A stretch of 7,848 nucleotides of DNA from Flammeovirgaceae bacterium (GTDB taxonomy: Bacteria; Bacteroidota; Bacteroidia; Cytophagales; Cyclobacteriaceae): contig CANGUI010000076.1 of assembly GCA_947457025.1 (NCBI GenBank), positions 1 to 7,848 on the forward strand, written 5' to 3'. Shown one piece after another: positions 1-6,237 of the stretch; position 1 is the stretch's first letter; each line of letters begins with the position of its first letter. The translations under genes and the position numbers were made by a program. The notes beneath the pieces were generated by a model, which was not told where the DNA came from, made no database searches, and saw only the letters and a program-made list of their open reading frames with translations.

Positions 1-1
1 C

Positions 2-697
2 GTGCCCGATTTCTCGGCGCCTACAACCACGTCCACCTACCGGATCGCATATATTCGCAGCACGGTCGAGTCGGAGGCCATACAGCCGGCCATCCAAACG
101 GCGCTGCGGGAAAAAATCACGCAACTGACCGAACGGGGGCAGCGTGTGGAGCCGGTCGATTTCCCACTATTGAACTATATCCTGCCCGCTTACTATGTAC
201 TGGTAACAGCCGAGGCCAGTGCAAATCTGGCGCGGTATGATGGCGTGCGCTTCGGGCATCGCAGTAAACTGGCTACCGACATCCATAGTCTATACAAAAA
301 ATCGCGGGCTGAGGGGTTCGGTAAAGAAGTGCAGCGCCGCATATTGCTGGGTACTTTCGTGCTCAGTGCCCGGTACTACGATGCCTACTACACGCGGGCG
401 CAAAAAGTGCGCCGCCTGATACGCGAGGCAACCCGCTCCCTCTTTCAGCATCACGACTTCCTGCTGATGCCCACCACACCCACCACGGCTTTCCGGCTGG
501 GCGAACTGACTGATGACCCCGTGCAGATGTATCTGGCTGATCTGTACTCGGTACAGGCAAACGTTGCCGGAGTTCCGGCGATTTCCGTACCTTGCGGTAG
601 TGATAAGCTGGGATTGCCGATCGGGTTGCAACTCATGGCGGATGATTTTCAGGAAAAAAAATTATTGGATTTTGTCAGACTTATTGAAACATATTAA
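2..697 (+). CDS. gatA: Glu-tRNA(Gln)/Asp-tRNA(Asn) amidotransferase subunit A, C-terminal part (5' end outside window)
   Basis: This is the last 231 codons of an amidase-signature protein; the reading frame enters from the left edge, so the GTG at position 2 is not the real start. GatA is the glutaminase subunit of the GatCAB complex: it releases ammonia from glutamine, and GatB uses it to convert Glu-tRNA(Gln) to Gln-tRNA(Gln) in the cytoplasm. Numbering from the window edge, the GatA-specific segment AEASANLARYDGVRFG lies at about 70-85, LLMPTTPTTAF at 154-164, YSVQANVAGVPAISVPCG at 182-199 and GLPIGLQLMA at 204-213. These distinguish it from generic amidases. The Ser-cisSer-Lys catalytic residues belong to the missing N-terminal half, so activity cannot be judged here. 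Family length is about 470-490 residues, so roughly half is present. Its 3' end carries an A8 run (654-661) and overlaps the next gene. Confidence 0.93.
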   Translation: MPDFSAPTTTSTYRIAYIRSTVESEAIQPAIQTALREKITQLTERGQRVEPVDFPLLNYILPAYYVLVTAEASANLARYDGVRFGHRSKLATDIHSLYKKSRAEGFGKEVQRRILLGTFVLSARYYDAYYTRAQKVRRLIREATRSLFQHHDFLLMPTTPTTAFRLGELTDDPVQMYLADLYSVQANVAGVPAISVPCGSDKLGLPIGLQLMADDFQEKKLLDFVRLIETY

Positions 698-2111
698 CGC
701 CCCCCTGCGGGTAGTAGCCCTCGCGGGCTTGCTCATCATGCAGTTGCCGCTGCAGACGTGGGCGCAAGACGAAGAACCTGCGGCCGAGGATACGCTGGTG
801 ATTGCAGCCCTGGCCGACTCCGTGTTGTACAGCCCCGCCCTCCCCTACTCAGGCGAGTTCGTACCCGCGGGTGATTCACCAGAAGTGATCGCCGAGCGCC
901 TGCGCCGCATTGAAAACACCATTCCGCTGACGTACAATGATCGCATCCACTCGTTCATCGACTTTTTTTTGATCAAAGATCGCGCCTATACGCGAATGAT
1001 CCTGCGCAAAAAAGATCTCTATTTCCCGTTGTTCGAACGCTACCTGAAACAATACGGACTCCCCGATGAGTTGAAGTATCTTGCCATCGTGGAGAGTGGA
1101 CTTAACCCGCGGGCCACCTCGCCCGCCCGGGCCGTGGGGCTTTGGCAATTCATCAGCAGCACAGGCCGCAACATGGGCCTGCGGCACGACTGGTTCACCG
1201 ATGACCGCATGGATCCGGAAAAGTCAACCGATGCTGCGTGCCGTTTCTTGCTGCAGTTACATGGAATGTTCCAGGATTGGGAACTTGCCCTGGCCGCCTA
1301 CAACTCCGGGCCGGGGACGGTGCGCAAAGCTATCCGAAAAGCCGGCTACAAACGGAATTTCTGGGATATTTACCCCCACCTGCCACGCGAAACACGCGCC
1401 TATGTTCCGCAGTTTGTTGCCATCATGTACGCGATGAACTATGCAGAAGCGCACAACATTTTTGAAGAAGCCCGGGAGGAAGTGATGCCTTTCGATACAC
1501 TCCACATCCGGCGTTTCACCAATCTGGAAACGCTGGCGCATCTAACCGGTACGTGCCTGGAAGACATTCACCGCCTGAACCCCTGGATCGCGCATAACGC
1601 CTTACCCCAGAGCGGAAAGTTGTATGAGGTTGCGTTGCCGCAACATGCTATTGAGCGCCTGCGCGCTGATCGTGTAGCGATTCTGGATTCGGCCCACCGG
1701 GCCAAGCGCCAACAGGTGGAAGCGATGGCCCAAAAAGTCACCGGCGGTACATTCGGGCGTGAGATGATCGTTCATCGCGTTCGCTCCGGCGAGGTGTTGG
1801 GCGGCATTGCCATGCGCCACGGCGTGCGGGTGGATGACATCCGAAAATGGAATAACCTGCGTGGCAACATGATCCGGTCGGGGCAGCGCCTCACCCTTTG
1901 GGTATCGCCCTCGCACCCGGCAGCCACATCGCTGCGGTCTGCAAAAGAGCAAGACAGCCGTCAGGTGCTCGGCAAAACATATGTAGTACAACCCGGTGAT
2001 ACACTTTGGGACATTTCGCGGCGCACAGGCCTGACTGTAGAGCAGATCAAATCCCTCAACCAACTGCCCAACTCCCGCCTTCGTGCAGGGCAAACCCTGA
2101 AATTGGGCTAA
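684..2111 (+). CDS. Secreted MltD-like lytic transglycosylase with SLT domain and two LysM domains
   Basis: This is a predicted periplasmic or envelope murein hydrolase of the MltD type, cleaving the MurNAc-GlcNAc bond with formation of 1,6-anhydroMurNAc. The reading frame is open from 513, but that part only overlaps gatA. A TTG start at 684 gives MKHINAPLRVVALAGLL, a textbook signal peptide with probable cleavage after TWA (about residue 27); ATG 642 is the alternative and gives an overly long n-region. From 684 the protein has 475 residues. The SLT (GH23) domain spans about 125-245, with the catalytic Glu137 in AIVESGLNP, GLWQF at 152-156 and AAYNSGPG at 204-211. A linker containing LNPWI follows. 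Two peptidoglycan-binding LysM domains lie at about 361-407 and 432-474; the second begins TYVVQPGDTLWDIS. A T8 run occurs at 963-970 in frame. It overlaps the gatA end by 14 nt, suggesting coupled translation. The family is certain; the start is not. Confidence 0.92.
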   Translation: MKHINAPLRVVALAGLLIMQLPLQTWAQDEEPAAEDTLVIAALADSVLYSPALPYSGEFVPAGDSPEVIAERLRRIENTIPLTYNDRIHSFIDFFLIKDRAYTRMILRKKDLYFPLFERYLKQYGLPDELKYLAIVESGLNPRATSPARAVGLWQFISSTGRNMGLRHDWFTDDRMDPEKSTDAACRFLLQLHGMFQDWELALAAYNSGPGTVRKAIRKAGYKRNFWDIYPHLPRETRAYVPQFVAIMYAMNYAEAHNIFEEAREEVMPFDTLHIRRFTNLETLAHLTGTCLEDIHRLNPWIAHNALPQSGKLYEVALPQHAIERLRADRVAILDSAHRAKRQQVEAMAQKVTGGTFGREMIVHRVRSGEVLGGIAMRHGVRVDDIRKWNNLRGNMIRSGQRLTLWVSPSHPAATSLRSAKEQDSRQVLGKTYVVQPGDTLWDISRRTGLTVEQIKSLNQLPNSRLRAGQTLKLG

Positions 2112-2143
2112 GGGGCCGTGACGATTACCGCTGGCTGGCATTA

Positions 2144-2151
2144 TTGTTTTG
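2144..2151 (+). promoter_or_regulatory. Weak candidate Bacteroidota -7 element before the DUF4837 gene
   Basis: TTGTTTTG resembles the Bacteroidota -7 consensus TAnnTTTG with one mismatch (T for A). It ends 11 nt before ATG 2163 and runs on into GTAACTTA, as does the copy before ruvA. I see no TTG at the expected -33 position, and the spacing would leave a very short leader, so this is tentative. Confidence 0.22.
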
Positions 2152-2162
2152 GTAACTTATCT

Positions 2163-3266
2163 ATGATGCGCCTCATCCCCCTCCTGTTTGCCCTCGTCGT
2201 AGCAGCTGCCTGTTCGGACGAAAAAAATTCAGAAAGCCTTCCCCCGGCCACCGGCATCTCCGGCGACATGTACCTGGTGATGGACTCGCTGCAGTGGGAG
2301 GGCCCCCTGGGCGACCTGCTCGACTCTGTATTCAACGCTGAAATGCGCGGCCTGCCCCGCGAGGAGGGCATCTTCCGCACCCATTGGGTTGATCCCCGCA
2401 AGCTGAACTTCATCCTCAAGCAACGGCGCAATCTCGTCTTTGTTACGACGCTGGACGGTCGCGGTCAGGGTGCATCGGTGCTGCGAAAACTGTATAACCC
2501 CGAGTCGCTGGAAGTCATCAAAACCGACACCACAATTTTCTTTACCACGAAGCCGAATCTCTTTGCCAACGGGCAGGAAGTGATGTTTCTATTTGCCCGC
2601 ACCGAGCAGGAGTTGATTGATAAGGTAGGACGGCACTCGCAGCGGTTGATTGAATATTTTAACCGAACCGAAATCACACGCCTGTCGAAGTCGCTGATGA
2701 AGAGCGGACGCCTGAAGGGTATGAGTGCCTGGCTGCATGAAAATTATCAGGCGGACTTGCTGGTGCCATTCGGCTACAAACTGGTAGAACGAAATCCGGA
2801 GTTCGTCTGGGTACGCCAGATCAATCCGCGCGATGATCGCGACGTTTTCATCGCGCGTACTCCTTACACCTCGCAGGATCAGTTTACGAAAGAAAACCTC
2901 ATTGCCTTTCGCAATGCCGTTTGCGCGAAATACCTCTTCGAAGATCCCGATCTGCCGGACTCGTACCTCGTCACCGAAACCGAGATTCCGTTCGTCCCCG
3001 TGGAGGCCCGCCCGGTAAATTTCAACAAGCACTATGCCGTTGAGTTGCGGGGCCTGTGGCGCACCAACAACAAATCGATGGGAGGGCCTTTTGTTGGCTT
3101 TGCCCTGGTGGACGAAGCCGCGCAGCAGTTTTATTACATTGAAGGATTCACGTTTTCACCCGGGCGCGAGCAGCGCGAGATCATGCGTGAGCTCGAAGCC
3201 ATCCTCTCCACCTTCCGACTGAGCACCGAAATAGCCAGGTACCCCCCCGACAAAGCGGCCCCCTGA
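2163..3266 (+). CDS. DUF4837 family lipoprotein of unknown function
   Basis: This is a predicted envelope lipoprotein of 367 residues. I match it to the DUF4837 family from memory of its pattern: DMYLVMDSLQWEGPLGD near residues 35-51, GLP at 63-65, a central FVWVRQ segment, and the C-terminal signature ELRGLW (294-299) followed by MGGPF (306-310) and an EGFTFSPG-type stretch. The start at ATG 2163 (or the adjacent ATG 2166) gives MMRLIPLLFALVVAAAC, a short hydrophobic signal ending in a lipobox-like AAAC with the lipidated cysteine at residue 17, followed by acidic SDE. The frame extends upstream to 2118, but those codons precede the signal peptide and are unlikely to be translated. The family is, to my knowledge, confined to Bacteroidota and has no assigned biochemical role. 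The 51-nt gap to the transglycosylase suggests co-transcription. A C7 run (3242-3248) lies near its end. I infer no function. Confidence 0.85.
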   Translation: MMRLIPLLFALVVAAACSDEKNSESLPPATGISGDMYLVMDSLQWEGPLGDLLDSVFNAEMRGLPREEGIFRTHWVDPRKLNFILKQRRNLVFVTTLDGRGQGASVLRKLYNPESLEVIKTDTTIFFTTKPNLFANGQEVMFLFARTEQELIDKVGRHSQRLIEYFNRTEITRLSKSLMKSGRLKGMSAWLHENYQADLLVPFGYKLVERNPEFVWVRQINPRDDRDVFIARTPYTSQDQFTKENLIAFRNAVCAKYLFEDPDLPDSYLVTETEIPFVPVEARPVNFNKHYAVELRGLWRTNNKSMGGPFVGFALVDEAAQQFYYIEGFTFSPGREQREIMRELEAILSTFRLSTEIARYPPDKAAP

Positions 3267-3298
3267 CGGCATCCACCATGAGGACAGCAGTCCGACAA

Positions 3299-3306
3299 TG
3301 TTTTTG
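3299..3306 (+). promoter_or_regulatory. Weak candidate Bacteroidota -7 element before maeB
   Basis: TGTTTTTG differs from TAnnTTTG at one position (G for A) and is followed by TAAATT; it ends 14 nt before ATG 3321. No -33 TTG is visible in the expected upstream interval. A separate maeB promoter would be plausible, since its metabolic role differs from the genes upstream, but the sequence alone does not prove it. Confidence 0.25.
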
Positions 3307-3320
3307 TAAATTGCCTCCTT

Positions 3321-5600
3321 ATGGCTGGAAAAATCAGAAAACAGGATGCCCTTCACTATCATACGCATGGGCAGCCCGGCAAGATTGAAGTAGTGCCCAC
3401 CAAAAACCTGAACACCCAGCGCGATCTTGCCCTGGCGTATTCGCCCGGTGTTGCCGAACCGTGTAAAGAGATTGCCGCCCATCCTGAAGAAGTCTACAAG
3501 TACACCTCTAAGGGCAATCTGGTGGCCGTGATTTCAAACGGTACTGCCGTACTGGGACTCGGTAACATCGGGCCCGAAGCATCTAAGCCGGTCATGGAGG
3601 GAAAGGCGGTGCTGTTCAAAAAGTACGCCGGCATCGACAGCTTCGACATTGAAATCAACGAAACCGATCCGGATGCCTTCATCAAAATTGTAAAAGCGCT
3701 AGAACCCACCTTCGGTGGCATTAACCTGGAAGACATCAAAGCACCGGAGTGTTTTAAAATCGAACGCACCTTGCGGGAACAAATGCACATCCCGGTGATG
3801 CATGACGACCAGCACGGTACTGCGATCATTTCGAGTGCCGCCTTGCTGAACGCACTTGAACTGGTGAACAAAAATATTGCCGACATCCGGATTGTGATTA
3901 ACGGTGCAGGCGCCGCCTCGGTATCATGCACAAAACTCTACATCGCCCTCGGCGCGCAGCCCCGCAACATCATTATGTGCGACAGTAAGGGCGTAATCCG
4001 CCAGGATCGCGAGGGGCTTGACGACATCAAAGCAGCGTTCGCAACAACGTTACCCGTTTATACCCTCCAGGAAGCCATGCAAGGTGCAGATGTGTTCGTG
4101 GGCCTGTCCGTGGCTGACATCCTCACGCCCGAAGATCTGAAGGCCATGAATGCCGATCCGATTGTATTTGCTCTGGCCAATCCCAATCCTGAAATCGACT
4201 ATCAACTGGCGGTGAAAACCCGTGAGGACCTCATCCTGGCCACCGGCCGCAGCGATCATCCCAACCAGGTAAACAACGTGTTGGGGTTTCCCTACATCTT
4301 TCGCGGCGCACTCGATGTGCGGGCCAGCGAAATCAATGAACCCATGAAACTCGCTGCCGTTCGCGCTCTGGCTGCACTGGCAAAAGAACCCGTTCCCGAT
4401 TTCGTTGCCAAGGCATATGGTGTGGACAAAATTCAGTTTGGGCGCCTCTACCTGATCCCAAAGCCGATGGATACCCGGTTGATTTCCATCATCTCTCCAG
4501 CTGTAGCGAAAGCGGCAATCGACTCGGGTGTAGCCCGCCATCCCATTACCGATTGGCTTGTCTATGAGGAAGAGTTGAAGAAGCGGATTGGTATTGATCG
4601 CAAGTTCATGTCCAATGTCATCAATCGCGCAAAGCAAAATCCGAAACGGGTAGTTTTTGCAGAGGCCAATCACCACAAGATCCTGAAAGCAGCACAGGTA
4701 TTGCGCGATGAGGGCATTGCCCAGCCGATTCTGCTCGGCAACCGTCCCGAGATTGAAGCGCTGTGCAAAAAGCACCAGCTCGATCTGTCGGATTGCCCGA
4801 TCTACTACCCGCGCGAAGAGGAGCAGTCGGTGGAACGCTATGCCGCCTTATTTTACGAGAAGCGGCAGCGTAAAGGACTGACCTACACAGACTGCTTAAA
4901 GCGCCTGCAAGACCGCAACTATTTTGGCGCCATGATGGTGGAGACGGGCGATGCCGATGCGCTGGTATCGGGTCTTACCAAAGACTACTCGGAGACCATT
5001 TTACCATCCCTGCAAATTATCGGTACGGCGCCTGATGCACGCCGCGTTGCCGGCATGTATATCGTGATGAGCAAGCGTGGGAATTTCTTCTTTGCCGACT
5101 GTACGGTGAACGTTGATCCGCGGCCGGATGAACTGGTGGATATCATCGGGCTCACGGCGCGTGGAGTGCGTTTCTTCAACGTCGAACCACGTATGGCGGT
5201 GTTGTCGTATTCCAACTTTGGATCGAATAAGGGCGAGATCCCGCAGCGGACACGCCAGGCCGTGCAACTGGCCCGCGAGAAATACAAAGATCTGATCGTG
5301 GAGGGTGATATCCAGGCCAATATCGCGTTGAGCACGGATATTCAACGCGAGGTTTATCCGTTCAGTGCCCTGGCGCAGGAGGGTGCCAACACATTCATCT
5401 TCCCGAATCTGGCAGCCGGTAACATTGCCTACAAACTGCTGATGGAAATCGGAGGGGCCGAGGCCATCGGCCCGATACTGCTGGGCATGAAGAAGCCGGT
5501 ACATATTCTCCAACTGGGCAGTTCCATTCAGGAAATCGTAAATATGGCCGCCATTGCCGTAGTGGACGCCCAGCTACACGAGAAGAACATGCATTTGTAA
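3321..5600 (+). CDS. maeB: NADP-dependent malic enzyme fused to a phosphotransacetylase-like domain
   Basis: It catalyses oxidative decarboxylation of L-malate to pyruvate and CO2, usually with NADP+, supplying NADPH and pyruvate in the cytoplasm. The 759 residues match the large two-domain MaeB class. The malic-enzyme part covers about 1-425: catalytic Tyr40 in LALAYSPGVAEPC, catalytic Lys95 in MEGKAVLFKKYAGID, metal-binding Glu137/Asp138 in NLEDIKAPECF, HDDQHGT at 161-167, and the dinucleotide-binding GAGAAS at 195-200. The C-terminal part, about 430-759, looks like a phosphate acetyltransferase; in characterised MaeB proteins this domain is regulatory, with acetyl-CoA as an inhibitor, and is not thought to make acetyl-phosphate. 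No truncation or frameshift is seen. ATG 3321 is the first sensible start, lies 54 nt after the lipoprotein gene, and has no Shine-Dalgarno sequence. NADP rather than NAD use is inferred from the class, not read from residues. Confidence 0.96.
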   Translation: MAGKIRKQDALHYHTHGQPGKIEVVPTKNLNTQRDLALAYSPGVAEPCKEIAAHPEEVYKYTSKGNLVAVISNGTAVLGLGNIGPEASKPVMEGKAVLFKKYAGIDSFDIEINETDPDAFIKIVKALEPTFGGINLEDIKAPECFKIERTLREQMHIPVMHDDQHGTAIISSAALLNALELVNKNIADIRIVINGAGAASVSCTKLYIALGAQPRNIIMCDSKGVIRQDREGLDDIKAAFATTLPVYTLQEAMQGADVFVGLSVADILTPEDLKAMNADPIVFALANPNPEIDYQLAVKTREDLILATGRSDHPNQVNNVLGFPYIFRGALDVRASEINEPMKLAAVRALAALAKEPVPDFVAKAYGVDKIQFGRLYLIPKPMDTRLISIISPAVAKAAIDSGVARHPITDWLVYEEELKKRIGIDRKFMSNVINRAKQNPKRVVFAEANHHKILKAAQVLRDEGIAQPILLGNRPEIEALCKKHQLDLSDCPIYYPREEEQSVERYAALFYEKRQRKGLTYTDCLKRLQDRNYFGAMMVETGDADALVSGLTKDYSETILPSLQIIGTAPDARRVAGMYIVMSKRGNFFFADCTVNVDPRPDELVDIIGLTARGVRFFNVEPRMAVLSYSNFGSNKGEIPQRTRQAVQLAREKYKDLIVEGDIQANIALSTDIQREVYPFSALAQEGANTFIFPNLAAGNIAYKLLMEIGGAEAIGPILLGMKKPVHILQLGSSIQEIVNMAAIAVVDAQLHEKNMHL

Positions 5601-5606
5601 TAGCCG

Positions 5607-5614
5607 TTCTTTTG
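5607..5614 (+). promoter_or_regulatory. Weak candidate Bacteroidota -7 element before ruvA
   Basis: TTCTTTTG matches TAnnTTTG except T for A, and is followed by TAACTTA. It ends 29 nt before ATG 5644, a reasonable leader length. The nearest upstream TTG (5595-5597) is only 9 nt away, too close for a -33 element. If real, it would let ruvA-sprA be transcribed independently of maeB. Confidence 0.28.
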
Positions 5615-5623
5615 TAACTTACC

Positions 5624-5634
5624 CTGTTTAACAG
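5624..5634 (+). repeat. Perfect 11-nt dyad in the ruvA leader, possible operator
   Basis: CTGTTTAACAG reads as CTGTT-T-AACAG, a perfect 5-1-5 inverted repeat ending 9 nt before the ruvA ATG and just downstream of the candidate -7 element. It is nested inside a second inverted repeat, GCCGT (5603-5607) with ACGGC (5635-5639). Its position would suit a repressor site or a small leader hairpin. It may also be chance; no regulator is identified. Confidence 0.25.
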
Positions 5635-5643
5635 ACGGCACAG

Positions 5644-6231
5644 ATGATTGCTTTTTTACATGGACGTTTAGTTGCGAAGGAGCCCACCCACGTTATTTTG
5701 GATGTGAATGGTGTGGGCTATCAGGTAAACATATCGCTGCAGACGTTTTCGGATATCCGGAACGAGGAGGTGCTGCGCCTGAGTACCTACCTGCAGGTGC
5801 GGGAAGACGCCCATGTGTTGTATGGTTTTGCCACCGAGGCCGAACGTCAGATGTTTTTGCATTTGATTTCCGTGAATGGCGTGGGGCCTTCCACCGCATT
5901 GGTGGTGTTAAGCTTTATGGCGCCGGCAGATTTAAAACACGCTATCGTATCGGAAAATGCAGCTGCCCTGCAGGCCGTTAAAGGCATAGGCGGAAAGACC
6001 GCTCAGCGGCTGATCCTCGAGCTAAAGGATAAGCTTCGCAAAGAGGGTATAGAGGATACCGGGTCGCCTCAGCCGGTGTACAATAAAATGAAGCAGGAGG
6101 CGTTATCAGCGTTGCTGACCTTGGGTATCGCCCGGCCTGCAGCAGAAAAAAGCATTGACCAGGTACTCAAGAAAAGTGGTGCGGCCATCACGTTGGAAGA
6201 GTTGGTAAAGCAAGCTTTGAAAAACGCGTAG
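5644..6231 (+). CDS. ruvA: Holliday junction branch migration protein RuvA
   Basis: RuvA binds the four-way Holliday junction as a tetramer and loads the RuvB helicase for branch migration during recombination repair. The 195-residue length is normal. Domain I, an OB fold, covers about 1-62 (MIAFLHGRL, then VNGVGYQVNI). Domain II, about 65-140, holds two helix-hairpin-helix DNA-binding motifs: VNGVGPSTA at 77-85 and VKGIGGKTAQRL at 112-123. After a short linker, domain III at about 150-195 (EALSALLTLGI) is the RuvB-contacting module. All three domains look intact. ruvB and ruvC are not adjacent; instead ruvA sits between maeB and sprA, the arrangement I recall from gliding Bacteroidota. The start ATG 5644 is fixed by the conserved N-terminus. 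Only 6 nt separate its TAG from the probable sprA start, so the two are likely co-transcribed and possibly translationally coupled. Confidence 0.97.
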   Translation: MIAFLHGRLVAKEPTHVILDVNGVGYQVNISLQTFSDIRNEEVLRLSTYLQVREDAHVLYGFATEAERQMFLHLISVNGVGPSTALVVLSFMAPADLKHAIVSENAAALQAVKGIGGKTAQRLILELKDKLRKEGIEDTGSPQPVYNKMKQEALSALLTLGIARPAAEKSIDQVLKKSGAAITLEELVKQALKNA

Positions 6232-6237
6232 TACACT

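Noticed and set aside
513..683. Longer start (ATG 513) for the transglycosylase.
   Set aside because: The extra 57 residues overlap conserved GatA coding sequence, are Cys/Trp/Arg-rich, and would bury the signal peptide.
1602..2141. A 179-codon open frame on the - strand.
   Set aside because: It is antisense to the linker and LysM domains of the transglycosylase, and its protein is low in recognisable pattern.
2118..2162. Longer start (ATG 2118 region) for the DUF4837 lipoprotein.
   Set aside because: It would add 15 residues before the lipoprotein signal; ATG 2163 places the lipobox cysteine at the usual distance.
3282..3306. Possible terminator: GGAC-AGCA-GTCC followed by a T run.
   Set aside because: The stem is only 4 bp and the T5 run begins 7 nt after it, so it does not fit an intrinsic terminator.
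4050..4775. A 241-codon open frame on the - strand.
   Set aside because: It lies wholly antisense to conserved maeB coding sequence, has no recognisable motifs, and is explained by codon bias of the gene opposite.
4608..5600. Separate phosphate acetyltransferase (pta) gene.
   Set aside because: The domain is continuous in frame with the malic enzyme and matches the known two-domain MaeB architecture.
5624..5634. LexA/SOS box before ruvA, suggested by CTGT and ACAG half-sites.
   Set aside because: The half-sites are separated by 3 nt, not the 8 nt of the E. coli LexA box, and I cannot assign a Bacteroidota LexA consensus to it.
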